A stretch of 64,000 nucleotides of DNA, from contig DUAT01000094.1 of the NCBI GenBank assembly GCA_012960755.1, forward strand, positions 186,001 to 250,000, written 5' to 3'. Positions 44,285 to 53,603 of the stretch are shown here, piece after piece. The position numbers and the translations under genes are program-made. Each line of letters opens with the position of its first letter. The first letter of the stretch is position 1. The stretch comes from Gammaproteobacteria bacterium. Its GTDB lineage: Bacteria; Pseudomonadota; Gammaproteobacteria; Pseudomonadales; Azotimanducaceae_A. The notes below the pieces were generated by a model, which was not told the DNA's origin, made no database searches, and saw only the letters and a program-made list of their open reading frames with translations.

Positions 44285-46111
44285 TTAATAAACGCGCCCC
44301 ATATTGTCCACCCAATAGACCTGGCCATTTTTATCAAAGTCGGCCACCGCGACAGGTTGATCTGAAACTGGTGAGATTATTCGGTTTTGTTGAATATCGA
44401 ATACGCAGGCGGTGCCGTTTTGACTGACCGTCAGGATACGAATTCCATCGGCTGAAATTCGCAAGGTGCGAACCCAATCCTCGTGATGATTGTGGAGCAA
44501 CGTGCTAACTCCTGTTTTCAGGTCAATGACACTAATCTCGCCGTTGGCATTGCCTGTGATCACCCGCTCCTGATCTTTCAGGAATCCCACTGCGGAAGTG
44601 TGTTTTTGTGGTAACGGTAAAACCGTGGATGAGCCATCGCCCAGGTGCCAGAGCTTGAGAATAGCTTCTTCGGATACGGAAACCACGATATCACCCCGGC
44701 CGTTGATTGCTGCCATATTGTGGCTTCCGGGACCCACGCCCTGCATCTGCCAGATGATCTTTTGAGTGTTGATATCCCATAGTATCAGCCTGTTACCACC
44801 TGCACTTAACAATCTGGACACATCGTCGGGTGTAGAAAGGGAGAAAACGGCGCCGCCATGATCCAGTACGATCAAACTACTCGCTGTCTTAAAATCCCAG
44901 ATCCGGATGAGATGATCGAACGCCCCGGAGGCAAACCGCAATTCGTCTATTCGCTGAATACAGTACACGAAGCTATTGTGGGCAGATGCTAGGATCAGGG
45001 TCTTGTCCTGCACACTTACCTTAATTCTGCCATAAAGATTACCGACAACCGAATCACTGGCGGAGATGATTGCAGAGCCGATGGCCTCGACATTGCTTTT
45101 CAACGTTGAAACTACTGATTTCCGGTTGATGTCATATAAGTCAACGTCGCCGCTGTCACATCCAAGGGCGACCAGGTTTTCAACCGGAGAAACACCGATT
45201 CCGCGAGCAGTCGCGGTAATAGGTTTATGGGAGAGTTCCACATTGAGCTTTACCAGGTCGACCCTGGCCACAAATCTGGCGGCCATAACAATAGCAAAGG
45301 TTCCCGCCTGGTTAATGCCCAAGCCCCATAACGGGTGCCCGTGGCCGGTGTCGCCCTGATGGCTCCACAACTCAGCGCCCGTGGTGCAGTCCCAGATGCG
45401 CAGCGTGCCATCTTCACTCACCGAAACTGCCTGACTGCCTCCTCCTACGCCGACCTTGGTGACCCATTCGGTATGCCCTTCGAGCACCAGTTCCTGGGTT
45501 CGTTTCGATAGATCCCAGACCCGCAGGCTGCAATCCCTTGATCCGGAGACAATTCGATTCTCGTCAAGAAAGGCAATACCGGTGACGACATCATCGTGCC
45601 CTTGTAGCCAATCGACGTGATGCCCTGTCTTGCGATCCCTGATGCCGATGAGTTTATCTGCAGAGCCGGAAATTACGAACTGGTCTGATATTGCGACGCT
45701 GTGAACGCCTGCCTTGTGGCCTGTCAGGCGTCCAAGCAATGAGCCATCGCTGGCGTCCCACAGCGCGACGGTTTGATCATGGCCCGCCGTAACCAGAGTA
45801 GCGGCGGATTCCTTAGTGCGGCAATGGTAAGCGAGTGCGTTTATCGGTCCCTTATGGCACTTCCAGGATTGCTGAATGGCACTGGTGTGGACGTTCCAGG
45901 CGAGTATCGATCCTTCGACAGACACCGAATAAAGTGTTTTGCCACTGGCATCGAAACAACGGGCGAGAACGAAACCCCAATGTCCTTTCATGGCATCCCT
46001 AACTTGAAAAATACTGTGATCCCCGGTTCGATATAGTACCTTAATACCCGTAGTTGCCGACCAGAAGTAAAAAACATATTCTGTTAACTCCCAAAGCCAG
46101 GAGCCTGTCAT
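44285..46111 (-). CDS. WD40-repeat double-propeller protein
   Basis: About 608 residues made of some thirteen to fourteen WD40-type blades, for example LYSVSVEGSILAWNVHT, AGHDQTVALWDASDG and IVSGSRDCSLRVWDLS, enough for two seven-bladed propellers. There is no enzymatic domain, so it is likely a scaffold or sensor. The N-terminus starts inside a blade (EYVFYFWSATTG), which hints at an upstream truncation. The probable ATG (46111-46109) shares the bases CATG with the ATG of the divergent acyl-CoA dehydrogenase; an alternative start is at 46126. It leads the operon with the lactonase and PhyH. Confidence 0.8.
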   Translation of the reverse strand: MTGSWLWELTEYVFYFWSATTGIKVLYRTGDHSIFQVRDAMKGHWGFVLARCFDASGKTLYSVSVEGSILAWNVHTSAIQQSWKCHKGPINALAYHCRTKESAATLVTAGHDQTVALWDASDGSLLGRLTGHKAGVHSVAISDQFVISGSADKLIGIRDRKTGHHVDWLQGHDDVVTGIAFLDENRIVSGSRDCSLRVWDLSKRTQELVLEGHTEWVTKVGVGGGSQAVSVSEDGTLRIWDCTTGAELWSHQGDTGHGHPLWGLGINQAGTFAIVMAARFVARVDLVKLNVELSHKPITATARGIGVSPVENLVALGCDSGDVDLYDINRKSVVSTLKSNVEAIGSAIISASDSVVGNLYGRIKVSVQDKTLILASAHNSFVYCIQRIDELRFASGAFDHLIRIWDFKTASSLIVLDHGGAVFSLSTPDDVSRLLSAGGNRLILWDINTQKIIWQMQGVGPGSHNMAAINGRGDIVVSVSEEAILKLWHLGDGSSTVLPLPQKHTSAVGFLKDQERVITGNANGEISVIDLKTGVSTLLHNHHEDWVRTLRISADGIRILTVSQNGTACVFDIQQNRIISPVSDQPVAVADFDKNGQVYWVDNMGRVY

Positions 46112-47309
46112 GTTGAACCTATCCATCCCAAGCCATATCGAGCCGTTGCGGCAAAAAGTTCTCGATTTTATCGAGCATGAAGTTTATCCCATGGAATCCA
46201 CACTTCTTGAAAACAAGGTGGGGGAGCGCCGTGGCGAGGTGATGCGAGGGCTTATGCAGAAAGCCAAGGATCAGGGCTTGTGGGCGTTGGGACATCCGGA
46301 AGAAATCGGTGGTGGTGGTTTACCCTTTATGGATTACGTTTTTATCAACGAAGTGGTTGGACGCTCGGAAGCGGCTACGGTGGCACTTGGAACCCATTCG
46401 CTGCAGGACTCCATCATGCTGAATCGTTATGCCAACGATGAGTGGCGTGACAAATATTTAAAGCCATTGGTCGATGGTGAAGTATTCCCGAGTTTTGGCA
46501 TGACCGAACCTGCGGTTGCGAGCTCTGATCCGACCCAGTTACAAACCAGCGCGAAACTGGATGGTGATGAGTGGGTAATCAATGGCAGAAAATGGTTTAC
46601 CTCTGGTGCAGGTAATGCGGCCTATACGACTGCCATGGTACGTACGGAGCCGGATGCACCTGATCACGCTGCGTTTTCAATGATCGTGGTGCCAACCGAT
46701 ACCGAAGGCTACAACATTCTCAGGGATGTTCGGGTCATGGGTGACTATGACGGCCATTACGAAGTTGACTACGACAATGTCCGTGTCCCCAAAGAGAACT
46801 TGTTAGGGCCCCGTGGGCAGGGGTTCAAGATTGCCCAGGATCGACTGGGACCGGGAAGAATCTTTCATTGCATGCGCTGGCTCGGCCAGGCGCAGCGGGC
46901 TTTTGACCTGATGTGTAAACGTGCCAACGAACGGGTTGCTTTCGGTAAGCGTTTAGGTGAGCACCAGCAGATACAGAAGTTTATTTTTGATACCGCTGCC
47001 GAAATTCAGGCGTCAAGATTGCTGACACTCCACGCGGCGCAAAAAATTGACCAGGGCGATGAAGCCAGAATCGAAATTGGGTTGATCAAGGTGTACGGCG
47101 CTACCATGTTGCACAATGCCATTGATCGTGCAATCCAGGTTCATGGCGCGTTAGGCGTTACGGAAGATACGCCTCTCGAGCGCATGTATCGCCATGCACG
47201 TTTTGCCCGTATTTATGATGGTGCGGATGAAGTGCATGTTATGACAACAGGTAGACGGATCCTGAAAACCTATGCCGATGGAGGCACCTTCGACTTCGGT
47301 TTGAGGTAG
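46110..47309 (+). CDS. Acyl-CoA dehydrogenase family protein 2
   Basis: A 399-residue flavoenzyme with the N-terminal helical domain, the middle sheet MTEPAVASSDPTQLQTSA and NGRKWFTSGA, and a C-terminal helical domain including QVHGALGVTEDTPLERMYRH. A canonical AGGAG lies before the ATG. Upstream the divergent WD40 gene shares the CATG of its start. Twenty bases downstream follows a cytochrome b561 gene, which could be co-transcribed. Substrate acyl group unknown. Confidence 0.92.
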   Translation: MLNLSIPSHIEPLRQKVLDFIEHEVYPMESTLLENKVGERRGEVMRGLMQKAKDQGLWALGHPEEIGGGGLPFMDYVFINEVVGRSEAATVALGTHSLQDSIMLNRYANDEWRDKYLKPLVDGEVFPSFGMTEPAVASSDPTQLQTSAKLDGDEWVINGRKWFTSGAGNAAYTTAMVRTEPDAPDHAAFSMIVVPTDTEGYNILRDVRVMGDYDGHYEVDYDNVRVPKENLLGPRGQGFKIAQDRLGPGRIFHCMRWLGQAQRAFDLMCKRANERVAFGKRLGEHQQIQKFIFDTAAEIQASRLLTLHAAQKIDQGDEARIEIGLIKVYGATMLHNAIDRAIQVHGALGVTEDTPLERMYRHARFARIYDGADEVHVMTTGRRILKTYADGGTFDFGLR

Positions 47310-47329
47310 CAGCAAAGACGAACGGAAAA

Positions 47330-47878
47330 ATGTTCGACTCAGCGACTCGTTTCGGGTTAGTCACCTTGCTGTTTCATTGGGTTACGGCGCTCACGATCAT
47401 TGGGTTGTTCATCCTGGGGCTGTACATGGTGGAGCTGACCTATTATGACGCCCTCTACAATAAGCTGCCCTTTATTCACAAGAGTATTGGAATCCTGTTA
47501 TGCGGGTTGCTGCTTCTCAGGTTGATCTGGAAGCCGTTCAATCCAGCCCTGATACCATTAACGAGCCATCGTTCGTTTGAGATTCTCGGGGCGAAACTGG
47601 CGCACTGGATGTTGTATCTGTTAACGGTTGTGATTGTGATTTCCGGCTACCTGATACCCACGTCGGGGGGTTCAGGGATCAGTGTATTTGATTGGTTTTC
47701 AGTACCGGCAACCATCACAACCATACCTGAACAGGAAGACCTCGCAGGTTTGATTCACAAGATCACGGCGTACCTGGTAATAGGTGTAACACTTGTCCAT
47801 GCGGGCGCTGCATTAAAACACCATTTTGTTGACAGGGATGATACGCTGCGACGAATGTTAGGTGTTAAGCCCCGGTAA
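47330..47878 (+). CDS. Cytochrome b561 (CybB family)
   Basis: A 182-residue four-helix membrane cytochrome. It begins FDSATRFGLVTLLFHWVTAL, has conserved histidines in HKSIG, AHWMLY and LIHKIT plus HAGAALKHHFVDRDDTLRRML, typical of the CybB/YodB family of superoxide- or quinone-linked b-type cytochromes. A YceI gene follows 19 bases later, a combination seen in many gammaproteobacteria. It accepts or donates electrons at the quinone pool. Confidence 0.9.
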   Translation: MFDSATRFGLVTLLFHWVTALTIIGLFILGLYMVELTYYDALYNKLPFIHKSIGILLCGLLLLRLIWKPFNPALIPLTSHRSFEILGAKLAHWMLYLLTVVIVISGYLIPTSGGSGISVFDWFSVPATITTIPEQEDLAGLIHKITAYLVIGVTLVHAGAALKHHFVDRDDTLRRMLGVKPR

Positions 47879-47897
47879 TCACCCAGGAGATTTCACA

Positions 47898-48458
47898 ATG
47901 AAGATAAAAACGACATTAGGGGCTTTGATCTGCTTCGGGCTTTTACCGGCTTTTGCGACAGGTGCAGACTATGTGATCGACAAGCAAGGCCAACATGCCT
48001 TCGTCACTTTCAAGGCGAGTCACCTTGGTTTTTCGTATATTATTGGGCACTTCGAAAGTTTCGAAGGCAGCTTCAGTCATGACGCCAAAAATCCGGGAAA
48101 CTCAAAAGCCAGCGTGACAATTGAGACCGGGAGCCTGGACACTAACCATGCAGAACGTGACAAGCATCTGCGAGGCGCTGACTTTCTCGATGTAGACAAG
48201 TATCCGACCATTACTTTTGAGAGTGTTGCATATTCAGGCGGCGCAAATGCAGGGAAACTCACCGGTAACCTTTCATTGCATGGTGTTACCAAATCCGTTG
48301 TGCTTGATGTCACTCAGATCGGTGAAGGCAAAGATCCCTGGGGTGGGTACCGGAGCGGATTCCAGGGTAATGTGGTGCTCAGTGCGAAAGACTTTGGTTT
48401 GCCGGAATGGGTAGGTGATGTCGAAGTTGAACTGATTGTTGAGGGCGTTCGGCTATAG
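47898..48458 (+). CDS. YceI-family periplasmic protein
   Basis: A 186-residue exported protein. Signal peptide ends near AFATGADYV; the family core HAFVTFKASHLGFSYIIGHF, the D(xx)H-type AERDKHLRGADFLDV and NLSLHGVTK are present. YceI proteins fold as a lipocalin-like barrel and bind polyisoprenoid such as octaprenyl chains, linking them to the neighbouring cytochrome b561. CAGGAG precedes ATG 47898, so I use this rather than an upstream in-frame ATG. Confidence 0.9.
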   Translation: MKIKTTLGALICFGLLPAFATGADYVIDKQGQHAFVTFKASHLGFSYIIGHFESFEGSFSHDAKNPGNSKASVTIETGSLDTNHAERDKHLRGADFLDVDKYPTITFESVAYSGGANAGKLTGNLSLHGVTKSVVLDVTQIGEGKDPWGGYRSGFQGNVVLSAKDFGLPEWVGDVEVELIVEGVRL

Positions 48459-48467
48459 CAGCATCAA

Positions 48468-49877
48468 TTATTCCCTGGACTTTGCCGCTACCACTTCCAA
48501 AGTTTCATCATGACGATCACGACTGATGGTGTAGAAAGTGATGGCGAATACCGAAATTGCCGTTAGCAGGATAACACTGGGTCCCTGGGCCCAGCCGAAG
48601 CGGATAATTGCTTCCGGTGCGACATCTTCAGGTGCGGTGCCCGGTGTGATGCCAGCGAGGTCGATGATGATTCCGGCAAAAACAGGCCCGATACCGCCGA
48701 CGGCCTTACCCGCGAAAGACGCTGCAGCATAGTAGATACCCTCTTGCCTGTCCCCATGGATGCGCTCATGTTCATCGGTGATATCGGCAATCATGGATCC
48801 GATCAATGGAATTGCGACTCCCAGGCCCACTGCCGACGTCAGGCCGCTCGCGATGTAAAGCAGCGCAATGTCACCGGGTTCGCTGACGGGCAGCCAACCA
48901 AAGAGCTTCAGGATAATCACTGAAGAGGTAAAAAACGCGTACCAGGTCAAACCTGCGATAAAGAGGGTTTTCTTTTCCCTGATAAAATAGAACATCGAAC
49001 GACTGATCGAGCTGCCTGCAACTATCCCGATAATTGCCACGCCAAACAGCAAAGTCATTTGTCCCTGGGTCAATTCGAAAAAGTAAGTGCCGGTATAGAG
49101 GATTAACGCTTGCACCATGCCCTGCGTAATGCCAAAAACCACGCTGGCGCATACCACAGCAACGAAAGATGGAATCTGAAAGGCTGTTCTGACTTCCTTG
49201 ACGACCCGTCCCAGGGAAAACGGCTGGGCGTCCGGTTTGCGTAACTTGGGTATTTGAGCGTGGGTGGCTCCGGCGGCGAAGAGGATGCCGAGAATCATTA
49301 CCGGTACGGAGGCCAGGGCGAAATCACGATAGGATTGAGGATTCAGTCGCCCGCTCGGATAGGCTTGCGTTGCGGCAAAGAAAAGTTGATTTGCGATGAT
49401 AAGTACCAGGAACATGCCAAACAATTGAAAGATGGTGCGAAGCGCAGACAACAAGGTCCTTTCGTCGTAGTCACTGGTCAGCTCTGCTCCCAGTGCCATA
49501 TAAGGCACTGAATACAGAGTCATGGTCGAACGGGTCAGCACTGAAAAGCTCAAGACCCAGAAGAACAGGCCTGTCGTGCCGAGGTTTTCTGGCGGCACAA
49601 ACAGAAAGTAGAAACTGATCGCAAATGGCACTGCAGCGATGTACATGAATGGGTGGCGTCGGCCGAACTTTGACTTATATGAATCAGACCAGGATCCAAC
49701 CAGGGGGTCAGTGATGGCATCAATGCAAAGGGCGATAAATAGTGCAGCGCCGACGAGCGTCCCGGATAAACCGAGCACCTGATTGAAGTAAAACAGCAGG
49801 TAGAAGCCAAAAGCAGCGCTCTTGATGCCCTCGGGCAATTGGCCGATTCCGTATCCCAGACGAAGGGCCCAACTCAT
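48468..49877 (-). CDS. GPH-type (glycoside-pentoside-hexuronide) MFS transporter
   Basis: A 469-residue twelve-helix permease. The N-terminal LRLGYGIGQLPEGIKSAAFG and DAITDPLVGSWSD, followed by GRRHPFMYIAAVPFA, are typical of the GPH sugar:cation symporters (MelB/LacS family). It overlaps the serine hydrolase gene by 4 bases and is last in the operon of penicillin-type acylase and serine hydrolase. It may import the product, which would be a sugar-like or amino-sugar unit rather than a lipid. Confidence 0.85.
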   Translation of the reverse strand: MSWALRLGYGIGQLPEGIKSAAFGFYLLFYFNQVLGLSGTLVGAALFIALCIDAITDPLVGSWSDSYKSKFGRRHPFMYIAAVPFAISFYFLFVPPENLGTTGLFFWVLSFSVLTRSTMTLYSVPYMALGAELTSDYDERTLLSALRTIFQLFGMFLVLIIANQLFFAATQAYPSGRLNPQSYRDFALASVPVMILGILFAAGATHAQIPKLRKPDAQPFSLGRVVKEVRTAFQIPSFVAVVCASVVFGITQGMVQALILYTGTYFFELTQGQMTLLFGVAIIGIVAGSSISRSMFYFIREKKTLFIAGLTWYAFFTSSVIILKLFGWLPVSEPGDIALLYIASGLTSAVGLGVAIPLIGSMIADITDEHERIHGDRQEGIYYAAASFAGKAVGGIGPVFAGIIIDLAGITPGTAPEDVAPEAIIRFGWAQGPSVILLTAISVFAITFYTISRDRHDETLEVVAAKSRE

Positions 49878-51274
49878 GAACTACGGTTACCAAACGCTTT
49901 GATAATATCGACTACCAGTTGATCCTGTGCCCAGCGGGAGCCGATGGGATCAACGCCGGTCCGTACCACGACCATATTGTACTGCGGTACGACTGTCGCG
50001 TACTGACCCTTGTTACCCGCGGTGGTGTAAGTGCCTTTCGGCACCCCGGGCATTTCATCCAGCAGCCAGAATTGTGCGCCGTATCCACGTCGACCTTTTT
50101 CACGGGGCAGACTGGGAGCGGCTGTGGCTACAAAATCTGACCAGCCTTTTGGCAGCAGGCGTTTCCCCTGCCAGATGCCGTCGTTAAGGTAGAGCAGTCC
50201 CAATCGGGAGAGGTCACGGGCGGTTGTATATACCTGACTGGAACCGATGAAATTACCCTGGTGATCGGTTTCCATCCATGTATGGTGCATGCCGATACGG
50301 GAGAAAAGTTCATCATAGGGATAACGCAGGTAGCGTAAATCATCGTTCAGGACATGACGCAAGCCCCGTAACAACAACAGCGTATCGTTGTTGGCGTACT
50401 TCCAGCGCGTGCCGGGTTCGGCTTCGAGGTGTGTCGTTGTTGCTCCGCTGATCACATCCTGCCCGGCGAAGTAGACCGCGTTAGTGTTACTCCCTTCACT
50501 CCACAGACCACTTGACATCCAGAGCAGGTGATTGGGAGTGATTTTGGCCCTGAGATCCCCGGGATAGGACCATTCTGGTATCGGCGCCGGATGATCAAGT
50601 TCCATAAGCCCGTCGCGCACGGCAATTCCGATCAAGCTCGCAGAGATACTCTTTGCAGTTGACCAGGTTCTGTAGCCCTGGTGGATGCTGAAACCTGGGC
50701 GATATTGTTCTGCAACTAATTTCCCATCTTTGATGATAACAATACCTACAGTCAGCGTTCCATCACCATAGCTTGCTGCGTCGAATGCCTTGTCGAGTAC
50801 ACGCTGTTGCGCATCGTTTGTTTGTGGATCTGCTGCGTCTCCCTGTGGGTAAGGTACATCGCTGAGATCAGGAGCCCGGGGACGTTGGATGTAGGGTAGA
50901 CGGGTAACATCGGCAACCTGCCAGTCCGGCGGCAGGAGAGTACATCCCATCGTATCGCGGTAGGCAGCGATCAGTTCATTACTGTCAGCGTCTGCCGCAC
51001 GAACCAGTCCACGCCGATTATCAATCTCAGGATCAGGCAGGTTGAGACTTGTCGTATCGGCGAGCTCCACCAGCAGAATGTCCTGCAGAGGACGGTGCAT
51101 CAGAAAATGTGCCGAGCAGGTAAACAAAGCGCGATACCCGGCTGCTATATAGGGATCACTCAAACTGGCGGCACCACCGGGTAGTTGGTACTTTGATGGG
51201 AATACCCATGGGGAGGCTAGTGACAGACACAGGCATGTGACTGTTAACATGAGCCTCCGAGGTATTGCTTTCAT
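49874..51274 (-). CDS. Exported serine hydrolase of the beta-lactamase family (6-aminohexanoate-dimer-hydrolase-like)
   Basis: A 466-residue protein with a signal peptide ending around SPWVFPSKYQ. The SxxK motif is WSTAKSISASLIG and the YxN motif KYANNDTLLLLRG; a GSRWAQDQ segment near the C-terminus marks the third region. Its family includes nylon-oligomer hydrolases and esterases. It overlaps the upstream acylase gene by 4 bases (ATGA type), so translation is coupled, and the downstream GPH transporter likewise. Confidence 0.88.
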   Translation of the reverse strand: MKAIPRRLMLTVTCLCLSLASPWVFPSKYQLPGGAASLSDPYIAAGYRALFTCSAHFLMHRPLQDILLVELADTTSLNLPDPEIDNRRGLVRAADADSNELIAAYRDTMGCTLLPPDWQVADVTRLPYIQRPRAPDLSDVPYPQGDAADPQTNDAQQRVLDKAFDAASYGDGTLTVGIVIIKDGKLVAEQYRPGFSIHQGYRTWSTAKSISASLIGIAVRDGLMELDHPAPIPEWSYPGDLRAKITPNHLLWMSSGLWSEGSNTNAVYFAGQDVISGATTTHLEAEPGTRWKYANNDTLLLLRGLRHVLNDDLRYLRYPYDELFSRIGMHHTWMETDHQGNFIGSSQVYTTARDLSRLGLLYLNDGIWQGKRLLPKGWSDFVATAAPSLPREKGRRGYGAQFWLLDEMPGVPKGTYTTAGNKGQYATVVPQYNMVVVRTGVDPIGSRWAQDQLVVDIIKAFGNRSS

Positions 51275-53535
51275 TCAGTGAGCCTCAAAGACACCAGGTT
51301 CGGATCGCTGGCGATTTCGGATTCAGTAAAGGGAAACTTCAGCCATTGGCTTTGTGAGTAGAGTTCAGTCTGATCTGAGTAATGTGGAGAATCCGGTTCT
51401 TCTGATTGAGAATAGGTGAGGATGCCCCTGGCATCCAGCGTTCCGTCCTCATCCCAGGAAATCACCTGCACATAACTGTTACCGTGGACAATAGGCGTAT
51501 AACCCTTGTCCTTTTTCAAATCTGCAACGATCATGCTGAACATACCAGCCCAACCCTGGCCACCGGGAATAGGTATGCGCTGGTTGTGCCGTTCGGCAAA
51601 CTGAATCTCACCCCAGGGTGCATCGAGGGGGATGTTTGCTTCAGCCAGGGTAGTTTGGGCGGTCACCAGAGCTGCGTGCACCGCTTTAAGCACATCGCGA
51701 TCAAGGACGTTAATACCCCGTGGTGTGTAGATAGGGTCCTGGGGATCGAAAGCGATCCCGTAGAGATTGTCAGTACTTCGTACCGCCCGCCAGAATTCGG
51801 TCCAGACTTGTGCGCCCCTGCTTTGAATTGTTTGTCGGCGATCCCATTTTTTCAGCACGCCACAGGCATCAGCTATATTGTTGGCGTCTTTGTTCATCCG
51901 AATATCACACACTTTGACAACGTCATCCAAAAGCACTTCCGCCGCATAGTTCCTGTGTTCATAGAGCATGTTCTGGATCTGATCCGGGGTTATCTTGCCT
52001 TTTCCAATCAGGTCTTCCACCAGGGTAATACCTGCCCGTGTCCGCCAGGTTCGTGCCGTTTTCTCAGGACCTATGATAGGGGAGTAGCCTTCCAACGGCG
52101 CCTGGGGATTAGAGAGCCAGTAGCTGTCATTTGAGTTGGTGACATAGTCACTGCGCTTGATTCTTGGCATCTCCTGGGGAGGGAGAAGACCAGGTGATTT
52201 GGACCGTGGATCATCCTGCCACTCACAGCTGGAGTTACTGCCATTGAGTACGACGATATAGTTGGGCAGACCTTCGGGTTTGACCCGGCACCGGTCAATA
52301 AGATCCGCGTCGACATTAGGAGTGCGCGAAATATCAGCAAATAAAGCGGTGCCATGGCGATCCGCTGCTATGGTATTCGTAAACGATACGCCCTGCTCAC
52401 TGATAGCAGCCTCTACCTCCTTGATCGAAGTTGCGCTGTTGAGCCTATGGTAGGTTGCAGTGGTCTGGAAGTTGCTCATGTTTACATCCCTGACGGTGTA
52501 AGCATGGGTTGTGCTCCAGGGCATCTGCTTGCTCGCGAGAATGGGTCCGTAGTGAGAGAGGTATACCGTGTGTGTCGATGTAACGGGCTGACCTTCGTCA
52601 TCCATCGATATCAACTCCACATGAACGGTTTCGATGTCTCGCATTTCCTCATCGTATTTATACTGCATGGAATTAGCAGGGTTTAGCTCAAGTTGGTAGA
52701 CAGTTGCTCGCAGTGCCGTCGAGACAGTATGAGTCCAGGCGATATCCTGGTTAAAACCTATTGCGACGCGCATCGTTGTGGTCAACCCAACACCCATGAC
52801 ATCAACCTCACCGGGTATGGTTGTGTGGATCATGTGAAAACGTGATGAACCTTTCCAGGGATAATGTGGGTTCCCAAAGAGCATGCCGCGACCGGATTCT
52901 GTCACGTCACTACCCAGGGCGACCGCGTTACTACCGATGCCATCGTAGCGTGACGCGTTGGTTGCACTCAGCTCGACCGCAGGTCGTAGGGGTACGGCTT
53001 CGGCGATATTCTTTTGAAATCTGCCCACCCCGTATCGAATGCCGACGCCAATACCAAGGCGGGCAACATCTGCTTCGGAAATTGTCTTGACCCAGGGTTG
53101 ACCTGCGCAGGAGTCTGGTAGACGGTCGATGTTGTCTTTCAGGTAACGGTTGTACCCCTTCACATACCCGGTTGTGAACTGGCTGTTTTTGTCATCCACC
53201 GCTGCCTGGGAAGCTTCAACTATTGCGTCTGTAAGCATGGCTTTATGAAAGATATCACTGTTGCGATGTTTGTCTTCGGTGCCGAAATATCGGGACTGTT
53301 CGCCACGCACCATGATCATGTCACGGGCAATGGTGCAGATCGCATCTTTAGCGGTTGCATAGGCGAATCCGTAGCCCAGGCTTCCCCAGTCATCCGCCTT
53401 GACATGAGGAATACCGTAGCTGGTCCATCGAATTTCGACATCAAACTGATTCGGGGTATTTGGTTGGTCGCTCGACTTGTTTTCTGTGCAGGCGCTAATC
53501 AGTAACACTGCGATAATCAATAGTGATCTGTTCAT
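51271..53535 (-). CDS. Penicillin-acylase family N-terminal nucleophile amidohydrolase, lipoprotein
   Basis: A 754-residue precursor with a lipobox (LLISACTEN). It has the penicillin acylase layout: alpha part, then the autoprocessing site YDGIGSNAVALG whose Ser (residue 202 from the chosen start) becomes the N-terminal nucleophile of the beta chain. Later landmarks are FGNPHYPW and the DSYWLSNP block. Members cleave penicillins, cyclic lipopeptides, aculeacin or acyl-homoserine lactones. I chose ATG 53535 because GGAGGAG lies just before it, four codons into the longer frame. It overlaps the serine hydrolase and is 68 bases after the PQQ dehydrogenase. Confidence 0.92.
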   Translation of the reverse strand: MNRSLLIIAVLLISACTENKSSDQPNTPNQFDVEIRWTSYGIPHVKADDWGSLGYGFAYATAKDAICTIARDMIMVRGEQSRYFGTEDKHRNSDIFHKAMLTDAIVEASQAAVDDKNSQFTTGYVKGYNRYLKDNIDRLPDSCAGQPWVKTISEADVARLGIGVGIRYGVGRFQKNIAEAVPLRPAVELSATNASRYDGIGSNAVALGSDVTESGRGMLFGNPHYPWKGSSRFHMIHTTIPGEVDVMGVGLTTTMRVAIGFNQDIAWTHTVSTALRATVYQLELNPANSMQYKYDEEMRDIETVHVELISMDDEGQPVTSTHTVYLSHYGPILASKQMPWSTTHAYTVRDVNMSNFQTTATYHRLNSATSIKEVEAAISEQGVSFTNTIAADRHGTALFADISRTPNVDADLIDRCRVKPEGLPNYIVVLNGSNSSCEWQDDPRSKSPGLLPPQEMPRIKRSDYVTNSNDSYWLSNPQAPLEGYSPIIGPEKTARTWRTRAGITLVEDLIGKGKITPDQIQNMLYEHRNYAAEVLLDDVVKVCDIRMNKDANNIADACGVLKKWDRRQTIQSRGAQVWTEFWRAVRSTDNLYGIAFDPQDPIYTPRGINVLDRDVLKAVHAALVTAQTTLAEANIPLDAPWGEIQFAERHNQRIPIPGGQGWAGMFSMIVADLKKDKGYTPIVHGNSYVQVISWDEDGTLDARGILTYSQSEEPDSPHYSDQTELYSQSQWLKFPFTESEIASDPNLVSLRLTE

Positions 53536-53603
53536 ACTCTCCTCCATCTTTGCGCGAGGAGTATGACTTGTTTGGATTGTGCAATAAAGCCGCTTCGGCG
53601 GGC

